From assembly GCA_024114885.1 (NCBI GenBank), contig CP099422.1, forward strand, positions 2,232,001 through 2,296,000: a stretch of 64,000 nucleotides of DNA, written 5' to 3'. Below are positions 23,701-34,930 of the stretch, piece after piece. Each line of letters begins with the position of its first letter. Position 1 is the stretch's first letter. The DNA comes from Septoria linicola (taxonomy: Eukaryota > Ascomycota > Dothideomycetes > Mycosphaerellales > Mycosphaerellaceae). The notes beneath the pieces are model-generated. The model worked only from the letters and a program-made list of their open reading frames with translations. It did not search any database and had not been told where the DNA came from. Made by a program: the position numbers and the translations under genes.

Positions 23701-23998
23701 TCACGCTTGCTGAGAAGCTGATCAACAAGGCGAAGCTGGCGGGCTCGTCGCGGCAGAAGGCCCGCTTGTTCGGGTTCGCAAAGGTGTGTTATCTCTGCAA
23801 AGTAACGTGTATACTATGCTAACAGACGCTCAGGTGCTCAACGAAGTCGTGCTCAACGCGAAGGAAGCACGCATCAGTGCCGAAACGGCCCGTCAGGCAG
23901 CAATTGAGGCAGAAATGTCGTATCAGATGACTAAGAAGGGTCTGGATATGATGGAGAAGCTCGCCTCGAGCTTGGTGAAGAGTGGCATTCGCCACTAA
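20736..23998 (+). CDS. Large Ser/Pro-rich protein, function unknown
   Basis: Exon 20736-23783 and exon 23834-23998 are joined across a 50-nt intron, giving about 1070 aa. I do not recognise the family. The first 600 residues are Ser/Thr/Pro/Arg-rich and disordered. A folded-looking block follows at about residues 585-710, with NPFIGATDTELRRELTFVRG and LNDLFGHLTWRSNRVPKTNT. A further disordered stretch leads to a basic helix (KSRTVLAKINGFFSHKRDKK, about residue 900) and then to a C-terminal helix that crosses the splice site (LAEKLINKAKLAGSSRQKAR, then VLNEVVLNAKEARISAETAR). The conserved C-terminal helix preserved across the intron strongly supports that join. Such layouts are common in cytoskeletal or cortical scaffolds, but that is a guess. 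The start at 20736 is the first in-frame ATG; a second is at 20766. Confidence 0.8.
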
Positions 23999-24079
23999 GT
24001 AGAAAGAGAGATAGAATCACGCAATGGAATCCGCTGCGTTGTGGCAGCATTGTCTCCGTTGTTTCGTGCACTCCAAGCC

Positions 24080-24935
24080 ATTGTATCGTCAGACGGTGAA
24101 GTTGAACTAACTGTAGTTTTTCTGAGTGATTAAGCAGTTTCGCAACAGCTTCTCCGCGAATTTGCAGCTTCCAAGTCACCCGGCAGCCAGACCGTGAGCA
24201 TTCGATATCAGGCATTTCCCAGAGAGACCACATCGTACAATCTAGACTGCTTCCGTGGATTTCCAGCTAGTACGCTCACTTGCCGCCAGACGGTCAAGCT
24301 GAGCTGAGTACAATATGTCAGAGAAGACAATGGGTGATCTTATATCACCTCTTCAAAGTAATAATCTCCATACCGCTAAGTCTTAGTATTGCGTAGCGAA
24401 AGTGATTACGAACTGCCAGAGATTATACTCGAAAGTTTCGCAACGCTTCTGCTTGACTGTCGCCATCCATGGCATCGAAGCTCCAGACAGACAAGATGAA
24501 TGAGGCGAGCCATTTCAGAGAGCTGTGATGGCAGGCATGTAGTAAATCTCCACCTTCCTACAGAAGAGATGGTAGCTCGCAACCATGTTTCCGTATTTGA
24601 GTAGAATCCATGCCGCCAGATATCCAGACAGTGAAGCTGAGCATCGTTGACGTCTCTAGAGATAGAACTGGTTTATCGCCATACTTCCGTAAGCTTGATG
24701 GTCTCCGCGGTACCAGGTAGTCAGACGATGAAGGTCGAGTGAATACGAATATGCAGAGCGATGGTTGTTGTAAATGCCTGTAAGAGTTTATCTCACGCAC
24801 TATCAATTCTGCGGATTTAGAGCTGCTTAATATAAAAAAGGTGAACAGGCGCACTTTGTCTTACCAAACAGGTCTCTCTCTGCTCAACCGCCTTCTCTAC
24901 GGCGTTGTATGTCCAGATAGCGAAGTTTGACAGGA
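24080..24935. repeat. Decayed tandem repeat, roughly 97-bp spacing
   Basis: A phrase close to ccagacggtgaagctgagc recurs, diverged, near 24087, 24184, 24282, 24368, 24482, 24620, 24716 and 24909. Several spacings are close to 97-100 bases and others near double that. A second shared phrase, gtttcgcaacagcttct, occurs at 24138 and, one base shorter, at 24435. No frame runs through it. It looks like an old minisatellite or a degraded multi-copy element in the space between two convergent genes. Read by eye; not aligned. Confidence 0.4.
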
Positions 24936-25903
24936 TTCACTGCAACGGAAGCGTCGAATGTCGATACTTGTGTCTCTGTCTTTATTGCTGCGCCGAATCT
25001 CAGACGTAGCAGCAATAGGTAGCGTAGTGGCTACTACATCAGCGGAAACATGTAGGCCAGTGACCAGACTAACATTGATCTTGGACTGTGTATCTCTATT
25101 GAGTGTTACGATCTGCGGCAAGTAGACGCCAGACTCGCTGCAAAAGCTCTTTTCGAAATCGTGGAGATGTAAAAATTCGTTCGACAACATGTTTCTGTCA
25201 TCTCGTCATTCTCCAAGGCAACGAGCATCCGGATGATAAGCTGCAGCAATCTTCACTTTCTCGGAGAGACATACAAACCAATCTCGAGATGTCTCCACCA
25301 AGGCGCCACGGAGCCCTCCACAGCGCGAAAAGCTCCCTCCAATCTTCCGAAACCACATGTCCACCTTTCATAATCCTACCGAATAGCACAGAGCTATATC
25401 CGCGAGTCCAACTACACTCCCCATCAAAATATTTTCCAGATCAGTAAAGCTGAAACGCGCACCCAAAGCGGCAGAATCGATACACGCCAGATCGGCCTCA
25501 CCCGTGTAACCGAACGCCATACTCGCTCATCATTCGTCCACTCCTTCAATTTCCTCATGCACGACCTTGAGCCGTTCATTTTTGCGTACTAGTGACGAAG
25601 CACTCTTTTGTGCTGCAAGCCATCGATCGAGCGCAGTGGCTGTGCTACAACGCACACAAAAACTGTCAGCCCGGGAGTCTTGTGCTTCAACGCGAAACCA
25701 AATTACTTACTTCTCGTCAGGCATCGCGCCAGCAATCGCGGTCTCGAGTGGGTTCTGTTCGGCGGCGGCGGCGGCGGCTGTTGTATGCGTGCTAGCGAGG
25801 ACGGGCGTATCCCCCTTGCTGCTGCGGCGGGTCGGGAAGACAGGCGGGAACTATACAATGCAACACAAAAATGTCAATAATGGAATTCTTCGCCTTCTGT
25901 TGT
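24936..25903. other. Intergenic, 3' side of patatin gene
   Basis: This lies between the decayed repeat and the stop codon of the large minus-strand gene. Overlapping + strand frames around 25567-25962 are low-complexity (they read through a GGC run) and are not convincing. Nothing else is supported. Confidence 0.4.
25761..25778 (+). repeat. GGC trinucleotide run (6 copies)
   Basis: Six uninterrupted ggc triplets lie in the intergenic region downstream of the patatin-domain gene. No coding frame around them is supported, so this is taken as a simple microsatellite. Confidence 0.9.
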
Positions 25904-28900
25904 TCAATACATATTGCCCTCTTCGCTGTAGAGAGACATTATACTGTCGATGGTGTTTCTGATGCGTACCTGAACCAATGGGCTCGCATGCGCTTCCGCG
26001 AGCATCACTTCTTCTCCACTGTATGTTGAGACCCAATCATCATCATCCTCGAATTCCGTCTCGCACATGCTCGGAATCTCTGGCTGTCGAGAAGCGTTAC
26101 TGGATCGCTGCGTTGTTGTATTCGTTGAAGACTGCGAGGTGGAATGGTTGGAGGCTGCTGATGCTTCTCGTGTTGGAATTTGGGGTATGAGGTCGACCTG
26201 CGACCGCGTAGATTGAGTCAGCGCGAGGAGCGGGTGGCCGTCCGGTCCTCTGTGTTCATGGTGTTCGTTTTTGGACTTCTCGTTGCTGTCCAGTTCTGGT
26301 ATCCCGGACATTTGTGGGAAAGCATACCTCGATCGCAGAGATGGCAGTGCAGTGGTGCCTTCAGGGCTGGGGTACTCGACAATTGGCTCTGGTGATGGGT
26401 TGGGAGGGAAGCCAGTCGAGGTAGTTGGCAATTCCACAGCAGCGGCTGATGGTGGTCGTGGAAATGCAGAAACATCGATACCATGTTTCGCAAGCTCGTC
26501 ATGCGAGTACATCTCCGGGTTCTGTGCCATGTGATGATTTCCAATGTAGGTCCAGAAACGATTAGTGCGCTTTATGCTTCCGTTGCCCACATTCTGGTGC
26601 TGAGAAATAAGGTCTGCAAGTGATTGTTTCTTCTCCCCGCTAGCAGTCCTCGAATCTCGTGCTTGAATGTCCTGCCACGACTCTTCGCTATGATCCGAGC
26701 GGTTGGAGGCCATGTTCGCGCCATTCAAAGACAACGAATCGCCGTCTAGGCGTGGATTCCTCGATGACGGTCGTCTCAGATGCTGATCTGAGCTTGAACG
26801 CACAGGCCGCTTTGTCTTGGGGTTCTTGGGCTCTCCAAGAAGCACGCGAGGAAAGCCACTGATCGCAAAGCCATCAGGCTCTAGTCCGTCGTGCTTCGAC
26901 AAGAATATGGTAATCGAAGTTGGGTTGTTCTCGTTTCGCAATGGAATGTAGACATTCGGAAGCCCAAAGACTGCACTTTTAATCATGCACTGGCTAATAG
27001 CCTGCGAGATCGGGATCTTGAAAGAGAAGTCTGAGTGCTCCATGTCGGGCTTGACGAGGAAGTAGGGCTCAAAGTCATCCGTCCGACGTTCCTCTAAGAT
27101 ACGCCCAAGTGCCGCCAGTTCTGGACTTCCATCGTCAAAGCGGCAAGTGATTACCCCTGTGCAAACTTGCTCACTCTTCTCTGCTGTAGCCTTTGACTGC
27201 AGCTCCAGGTAGAAAGAAGACGCAACAAGTCTGTGGGCCACGTTCCGGAGAGCAGATTGCCGGTGCGCAGTCTGCAGACGTTTCCGCACATTTACCTGAA
27301 GTGATAGCAGATCGGACTTGCTGTCTGCAGTTGGCGGTTCGCGATCCAGATCAGGATTGAAGCGCACGAAACGTCGACCTCTATTCCCCGATTTCTCCCG
27401 CACCACGTGGTGGCGGAAGTGTTGCCACGCCAGCTCGGCTTCTAACACGTCGTCCGTTCGTTTGTTTCGCCATCTTCCACTTGGCTTTGACTTGGTGGGT
27501 GATTGTGAGGCTGTCGGGGCTACAGATGCTAGTGCAGCAGCTTTCTGCCGGTCAGACAACTTCTGCAGGACCGTGATCCTGTTCTGACCTGTACCAAGGG
27601 ACAGGAAGATATCAGGCTCTCCCGCGTCTGGCCAGATGAGCCTTCGCTCACGGTCGGCAATGAACGCCGGGTTTGGACTTCGCAGGCCTCCGTCGAGGTA
27701 TGTTTTGCTGTGGAACACGAATGGCTTGAAGAAAGCTGGACTGGCAAGCGAGGCAGCAATGGCTTCGTGTGTTTTGAGTTCCATCTCTGGGTCATGCGGT
27801 CGCTCGAACGCATATGCAGGCATTGGGTCCTCGGGTCGTCTGTAGCTGGCGATCAGGATCGTCTCGAGCCCAGTCGCACTCGTCGAGGTCAGGGCAACAC
27901 GGGCGCCATTTCTAGGCTTCTCATGGGACCCGAACAGATCGTCACCCTCAGTGAACGCAGTTTTGAGGGCCCCGAGTAGAGGTTTTGTCTTGTACTTTGG
28001 CGCACTTCCAAACATCTGTGCAATCTGGCTGATTACAGGCACACCTTTGAGCCTTGGAGTGAATGCGTGATCGCACATCGCAGAGAACATGTCAGTGATG
28101 GAGTCGATACTCCTTTCCTTCAAAGATAGTGCCGTCGCGATTAGACCTCCAGTTCCTGTGCCTATGATCAAATCAAAGAATGACTGCACGGGCAAGTGAC
28201 CTCCGAGGGCCTGCTCAATTGCTCGGAGTACTTCAAGCTGTACCACTCCTCGAATGCCACCGCCATCGAGACAAAGAATACGAACACCGGCGCCGACAGG
28301 CTTGAATCTGATATTCGCCGGCTTTGCCCAGTTGGTGGATTCCCGATGCAATGGGCAACAGGTTACCTGAACTGCGGATTTGTGAGACTTGCCATAAGCT
28401 TTGATGCATGCCGTGCAAAGCACGTGCCCGCAGGGAAGTGGGTGTTCTGGCACGTCCATCAGGCAGCAGAAGCAAGTAGCGTGGCTGACCATCGATGATG
28501 CCGGGCCCACTGCCTCGAAGAATTGGTTGACGTATTCAATGTGCAAGTCCAGGGCGATCCGTTCTTCCGGAATAGACGGCTCATCTCCCTGGGTGATCTG
28601 CTCAAGTTCGTACTGGAAGTCTCTGGCGATGCTGCCAATTGCGGCCCTCAACTGTGATTTCCATCGTGGCAAGAACTCCACGTCAAACGCTGCTTGGTAG
28701 TCGCCCGTTGCAATAATACCCTTCTCATCTTGATGACCCTTGACATTGTGGCGGGCCTTGACCAACATGCACTGCCGCGTGCCGTCCGCGCTGATGTAAG
28801 AGCAAGGATAATGCATCTCCAGGTACTCTCCCATCGCCCAGTCGAAGAACTTTTCGTAATTGGAGAAAAGCTCATCTACTCTGCCTTTACGAAAGCGAGC

Positions 28901-30528
28901 ACAGTCTAGCAGAACGCACGAAGCAAGCATAACGCTCATCTTCTCAAAAACCCACGCTATCCGTCCATGCTGGTGGTTGGGTTGCTGAGCGCCAATTGTG
29001 GTACAAAGCTGGAGAATGTGCCCGCCAAAATCATTTGGGATCGGATTGCGCAGTAAAGATATTCGCATGAAATTAAAAGGTATGTCCAAGTGGCTCGTAA
29101 AATGGTCGAATCCGCTTTGAAGGTACGTGTTTAGCTCATCGGCATTCGTAAGCATTCGTGCTCGTCGTTTGTTGCGGAAAGATTCTTCACAATTTGCCTT
29201 GATGATGCCCTGCAGCTTGCCGACCTGCTCATTGATCGTCGTGTATCTTGGCTTCGCTGGGATGCGAATTACCTTGAATGAGCTGTAGTAGCGCAGAATG
29301 AGATCCTCCACGGTGTAGATGTGCTTTCCCAAGTTTCTCCAGTACTCTGCTAGCTCTCGGAAGCGAGGGACTCCTTCGATATAGTCCAGCGCCCCCTTCA
29401 CGGAAGATAGCAAGCTTTGAGTAGCATAATTGACATCCCATTCCTTGTCGTCAACACTCGGGTCTGTCCCGTTGATAGCGACGATACAGTGCGGAAGCGC
29501 AGGCTGATTGAGCGATTTCTCAAGAGAGCTGGCGCCCCAGTCCAGTAATTTGGTCAGCACTGCGGACTGGAAAGTCTTTGGGTTGCGCAACACGAACACT
29601 ACACAGTCCGAGAATGTGTAGAGCAATCGAGGGTAAAGTGCCGTCACAGCATATTCACGCTGTCTCGATTCTTCGTTATTCGCCCACTCGATAGGTCTAG
29701 TGTGCACATGGCCAGGTCGTGCTACCTCCGGCTCAGAGTTGGCACGCTTCCTCGAGCGTGCGCCAAGTGGTGTTCGCTCGCCACCTTCGAACCCTTCGCA
29801 GTCGGCATACAGAATTGGAAGCTGTTCCGTATGACTTGTCGGGTCTGCATATAGATGCACGTCGCCAGATGTTGGCAGTGAGTCGTTTACCACGCTTCCC
29901 ACGACTGGAGATGGGAACAAGGCTCGATTTTCGGCATTGACATTGTTGTGTGCATCGTGATTGATCAACATCTTGATGAGAGTTGATTTTCCTGCATTAG
30001 TGACTCCGATGAAGGATACGATCTGAGGATAGCGGTTACCGGCATTTTGAACACTGATCGGCGATATGCTGGACATGAGAGTCGCATACCGGCCATAATC
30101 CTCGAAGTTCGGTCTGCCCGTAGGATCTCTCGCCACACCGAACCATTTGGTGGACTCATCGTCTTCGTGAAGCTTTTGGATCATGTCCGGGTTCCTTGTA
30201 GGATTCAAGATACCTTTAAGGCGCTTGACCACAAATGGACTCGTCTTCTCGTGAGGCACTCCATCTCGACCTTTCTTTTTGGGCTTGTGCGGTCCTTGCA
30301 GTGCCCAACAGTCACTTCAGACAGTGTCAGTAAAGCAGTCTGCGCCCATTGTACTGGTTTCGCATACCTGCAGTAAGAGCTGTCGCAATCTACACAATGC
30401 CAAATAGGCGGCGTAGGTCCTCGGCAGCGATCATCTTCGCACTCTTCAGAGGGCTCATCGTCGCTGCAAGACGACTCACTACTGACGTCGTCCGCTGTGT
30501 AGGTCGAATCCCTCACATTCCTGGTCAT
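25904..30528 (-). CDS. P-loop/RING-like/patatin multidomain protein
   Basis: Exon 30528-30368 and exon 30314-25904 are joined across a 53-nt intron, giving 1523 aa. The join rebuilds an N-terminal zinc finger, HCVDCDSSYC then SDCW, at about residues 44-58. A P-loop, GVTNAGKS, follows at about 157-164, then a GTPase-like region. A RING-like cluster (CFCC, then CGHVLC, at about 664-690) precedes a patatin domain. That domain has the oxyanion loop DGGGIRG at about 735 and the dyad Asp in DGG at about 926. However, the nucleophile elbow reads GTGTG at about 770 instead of G-x-S-x-G, so the catalytic Ser is Gly. The C-terminal 350 residues are disordered. Patatin domains are acyl hydrolases; this one is predicted inactive or reliant on another residue. 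The layout suggests a nucleotide-gated regulator or defence-type protein, but that is speculation. Confidence 0.88.
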
Positions 30529-32025
30529 GGTGGCGTCTCAAAATCCAGGTCCTGTAGATTGCGCGGTGAGGGGCTGACGAACGACCATAACCTGAACCCC
30601 AGGCACTTTTTCGCGCCTGGACGTTCGCGCCGACTAATAGATTTTCGGCGAACACGGGACTTGCAGCAGCAGTGGCAGGCCGCGTTCTGATGCAAAGTAT
30701 GAAGCAGAATCTCGGACAGCTGCAGTCAGGAGCGAGAGATTACCCTGTGCAAAAGGCAATACTGCATACGCACGGGGCAGCCATGCTTAATTGCCAGTTC
30801 GAGAACCCTCAATCTGTTAGCATCCGTTTCAGAGACGAATCGTGCAGGGGAGTGATAGCTAGCGCCATAGCCTTATTGTGGATCCAAATAGCGCGTTCTT
30901 GCTGGCATTGTCGCCGCCATGCTGCAGCTGCGCGGTCAACAGCATAGGTTGATCCGCATCGACCAGGCCTCGTTACCTATCGTGTTCAACAGCGGTGTGG
31001 GCACAGTCTCCACGCTGCGCTGCTGAGCTCTCAATCGATTCTCTTCGATTGCGACCAGCACGTAACCGCCCTGAGACTCGAGAGCCAAGGGCGGAGACGG
31101 GGGAAGTCTATTGCCTCTAGCGCGTGAGATCCGCAGCGTGGGTCAACCAGGATCTGGCCGACTGTTTGTGATTATGTTTCCGTCAGAAGAGTTTCATTCG
31201 CCTTCTTTCGTTGTCGCGAGAGTGCTTGACACTGCACCGCACGAGCGAGGTCAGGCAGCGCAGACAACGGGCAGCAGTGGTGGAACGTGGAACAGACTGG
31301 AACGTCGAGTCCGGAGAACGCTATCACAGACCACACTTTATTAGCCTTGGCCTCGCGTGCGGCGGGCAGAGACTCTCCCAAGAAACGCGTCCGGGTCGGA
31401 CATCACGACCTCAAAGTGATGATGCGCGCACTGATTCGTGGACCCCCGTGCGTCAAGCTGAAGTTGCGCAGAAAATAGAAGTCGAACGGGCGCACAGCGA
31501 GAACGTCTGGTCTGAGCTGAGGACCGTACCTGCATGGCCAACAGACGAAGCTTGAGTGCGGGTGATAGCAAAGCGCAATGGACTGTCAGACGAGCTGCGG
31601 TCTTGCATTGTTACTGGGAGGATATCCCTTGTTGGGACACTGCACAGAGGCCGGAGCAACATGCAGGCACCCGCGACGGACCAACGTGCGATTTGCATTG
31701 TGAACGGGTAGCTACCTTGGTCGTGGACGACCACTATCCGGATGATCACCCTCTGGTATGGTAGTGTATCCCAACCTCACCATACAGCTGACACATCGAC
31801 TATGCGCCGGATGGAATACCTCCCAGGGTGATCGGTAGCATGTGCAACGATACACATAAGAACGGGCGCTCAATGACCTCTGATGAGGTCTGAAACAGCT
31901 GTGATACAGAGACGGGCAGTGACTACAATCACCAAGAGAAGGTCTGTGAGAACAAATTATACTGACGATGCTACAAGTTCTGGAGAGAAAGCGCGGTCTA
32001 CCTCCATGGGATCAGGTCTAAGCGA
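30529..32025. other. Intergenic, no supported gene
   Basis: This 1.5-kb interval lies between the patatin-domain gene promoter and the 3' end of the small coiled-coil gene. Frames of 70-115 codons occur in all directions and overlap each other. None has recognisable content or clear splice continuation. No repeats were noticed. Confidence 0.4.
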
Positions 32026-32496
32026 TTACGAACGAGAGTGCAGGCTATCACTTGAGCTTCTCCGATCGCCAGAGTAGTCAGTCACACTCTCGACAGTAGG
32101 TGCGGGCACCTGCAATGCTCTACCCGGCGATTCCTGGTAGTGAACGTGCTCATTCTGGACCGTGATCTGCTGCTCGAGGGCCTTGATCTGCCCATTCAAC
32201 CTCCCGATCTCTGCGCCGAGAGTGTGCACTTCGTTGTTCCAAGCCCGGACGGTCTCACCAGAGACCCACGCCTCTCGAGCCAACAACTCGCGAAGCTGTA
32301 CCGCATCGTTCTCGGCATGCAAGAACAGGTCATGCCAGTATGCGATCTCGCTTTCGAGGTCTTGTAAGTAGCTGGCGAGTGCTAGCGGATTCACTCGAGT
32401 CTCGGCACGAATGCGGTGAATTGGCCAAAGAGCAGTTCCGCATGGAGTTGTTCTGATCGGCTGTGGATTGAGTGCAGGTCGGTGAGTCGGGAACAT
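32026..32496 (-). CDS. Small coiled-coil protein, unknown
   Basis: A single 156-codon frame starts at ATG 32496. The first 35 residues are Pro/Arg-rich. Residues about 40-125 form a continuous helix with hydrophobic heptad spacing (LQDLESEIAYWHDLF, then LGAEIGRLNGQIKALEQQI), typical of a coiled coil. The tail is Ser-rich and acidic. I do not recognise a family and see no domain beyond the coiled coil. The regular heptads argue for a real gene; the small size and lack of a known family lower certainty. It is divergent from the CCDC124 homologue. Confidence 0.55.
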   Translation of the reverse strand: MFPTHRPALNPQPIRTTPCGTALWPIHRIRAETRVNPLALASYLQDLESEIAYWHDLFLHAENDAVQLRELLAREAWVSGETVRAWNNEVHTLGAEIGRLNGQIKALEQQITVQNEHVHYQESPGRALQVPAPTVESVTDYSGDRRSSSDSLHSRS

Positions 32497-33067
32497 GGTT
32501 AGGTGTCTGCTTCTTCTACTGGAGGAGCATGGTCACTGGCTCTTTATCAGGGCCAGCTCGGATTCTTGCGATCCTCATCTGCTTGCTTGACGCGCAAGCA
32601 TGGCCTCAAATACGATCGATGGCGGCCTGGCAGATTTGAGATATCTCGAAAGTATCTGCTAGACCCAAGATCTAGCGCAACGTGATCAGCATCATGTAGC
32701 GCCGTTTGCGCACGATGCAAGCCGAGTCGGCTCACAGTTAATACAGTGCATCCCGTTTCAGTTCCCCAAAGCGACCCGTGTACAGTCATTTCTTGCGCCT
32801 TAGAGCTATCAGTCCCAATGACAGCTGTATGCCGTGATCCAGTCAGCAGCCACAATGAGGGCATGCGAACGAACGAACAATGTTGCCAAAGCACAGACTC
32901 GCATTCACATGTGTAAGGATGGTCCGATGCCGGAACAGCCCACATTCTGAAGGCCCCCGTCTGCGTCACCGGCTAAACAATATTTACAACGCCTCTTGTG
33001 ACAATCTATACGCCACGGATACTGCAGCTTTTGTTCTAACCACTACTTTGTGAAGACCGTCGCAGTC
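32497..33067. other. Divergent promoter region
   Basis: This is a shared upstream region for the coiled-coil gene (-) and the CCDC124 homologue (+). The last 40 bases before 33068 are likely 5' untranslated sequence. No gene is supported in it. Confidence 0.45.
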
Positions 33068-33768
33068 ATGGCAAAAGGCGAAAACAGTAAGAAGGTCGCG
33101 GGTAACGCGAAGAAGGCAGAAGCAGCAGCAGCCAAGCAGGCGGTAGAAGACCAGAAGAAGGCAGCAGCAGAGACGAAGGAATGGAACAAAGGCGCAAAGG
33201 ACAACAGCAAAGCGTAAGTAAGATAGATTCCTCAGGATCGTGGCACATCGGTGCTAACACCACAGATAGCGCTGCCGCGGCGGACAAGCAAGCAGAAGCT
33301 GCACGAAAGAAGGCAGAAAAGGATGCACTGTTGAAGGAGGAAGAGGCATCTCTACCCAGCAAGCCTGGCAAGAAAGCACCGCCTAAGAAGTCCAAAGGCC
33401 TGGACTTGTCCGGCCTTGACGGCCCAACCTCGAAGAAAGAGCTGGCAGCACTTAACGCGACCGGCATTGACAATGCACTCGATGCGCTATCGCTCACGAC
33501 CGACAACAAGGATAAGATCGATCGTCATCCTGAGCGTAGATTCAAGGCTGCTTATACCCAATTCGAGGAGAGAAGGCTAGAGGAGATGAAGGACGAAAAG
33601 GGTCTCAGACGACAGCAGAAGATCGACCAGATCCGCAAAGAGTTCGAGAAGCACCCCGACAATCCGTTCAACCAGGTCGCGGGATCTTACAACATGTCAA
33701 AGGAGGAGTTGAACGAGATACGGGAAAAGCAGAAGGAGGCCAAGGAGAACCTCCTGACTGGATCATGA
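33068..33768 (+). CDS. CCDC124 / Lso2-related ribosome-associated protein
   Basis: Exons 33068-33213 and 33270-33768 are joined by a 56-nt intron with a gctaacac branch-like site, giving 214 aa. The first exon encodes the Lys/Ala/Glu-rich start MAKGENSKKVAGNAKKAEAA, a basic helix like that of yeast Lso2. The middle is a charged helix. The C-terminal 90 residues hold the CCDC124 (DUF1014) domain, including HPERRFKAAYTQFEERRLEE and HPDNPFNQVAGSYN. In yeast and animals, Lso2 and CCDC124 bind idle 80S ribosomes and help them restart after starvation. That role is inferred here from family membership. The acceptor must be the second AG (ATAG), because the earlier AG would create a stop. Confidence 0.92.
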
Positions 33769-34930
33769 GGCTCATGTCGAGAGACTTGAAGTTTACCAGC
33801 AGAAGGGCTAGCATACCAGGTCTGCGACACGTCGATTCGAGCTCATGCGCGTCCAAGTCGATCCACTGCGGTCTTAAGATGCTGACTTGATGAACAGGGA
33901 GCTGCAATAGCGAGAGACTGAAGTCTAGTGTGAGCATGCATCAAGCTGAGCTTTATGTCGGGTCAGGAAATGCATCTCAAAGACATAGTGCTACGCAGTC
34001 AGCCACCTCAGCATGTGAGAAGTGGTAGGGACTTTTTGCATAACAGACAAACTGCGGCGGCGACGTGTCTTACCTCGTACAGGCATCGTTGAGCCAGTCT
34101 CGACTGGAGTGCTCAAAACTGTGCCCAGTCGTTCCTTCTTCGCTAGAATATGACCCCACAAGACAACAATTCATTATTACAGTTCCTTAACACATACTCG
34201 ATCTCAACATACAGCATTCCCCTTTCTCCATTGTACACTTCATGGGTTCGTCTTGCGATCCTTGGCGTTGGCTCTGCCGACTAATTAGGCAGGGTTGCAT
34301 CGTGGATTTCCAGGACCAGCCTTGTTTGGTCGGGCTGTCAATCTCACATTGCATTGAAAGCAACCACTTGTCATCCACAACAACAGCCAGCATATTCCAT
34401 ATATTACGACTGCCATCTTTCTCATCAAAGCATTGCCATTGGTCACATGAGCTGTCAAGGCCGATGAGGCGACAGGCTCTTCCTGTCAAGCTCTTCGCCG
34501 CCAGCGCATACTGCATGAGCGGGTCACGCGCCGCTGCAACTACTCGCAGCCAGAGGCCAGCCCGCAGCATGGATAGTCAGGCCGTCGAGGAGCGGAGCCA
34601 GCACGAAGACAAGGCCATATGGAGACACGCCAGACAAGCTATCTATACAGGTACTAGTAATATCTGCAGCGGCAGTAGGCTCGTCATTGTGGCCCGACCT
34701 GCTACTCTTCGTGACTAGACCCACCACGTCTTCTCGACTTCACCTCTCTAGCATTCCTCTCTGCACGGCAAGTAGCGGTACTTTCTCCTCCTTCCCGCTC
34801 GCTCACTATGCTGCCATGATCTCGTAATCTCGCGACTGCGGCTGCTTTCTTTTCGTAGCACAACAGGCCACCACGGCACCACACGCATACACAAAGGATC
34901 CACTCGCTCGGAACGAAGCACAGCGTCCAC
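33769..34930. other. Intergenic, no supported gene
   Basis: About 1.2 kb lies between two + strand genes. It holds the 3' end of the CCDC124 homologue and the promoter of the next gene. Overlapping frames at 34187-34727 on both strands show no family content. Confidence 0.4.

Noticed and set aside
25567..25962. Overlapping + strand frames around a GGC run
   Set aside because: Their length depends on the low-complexity run, and three frames are open at once, which points to composition rather than coding.
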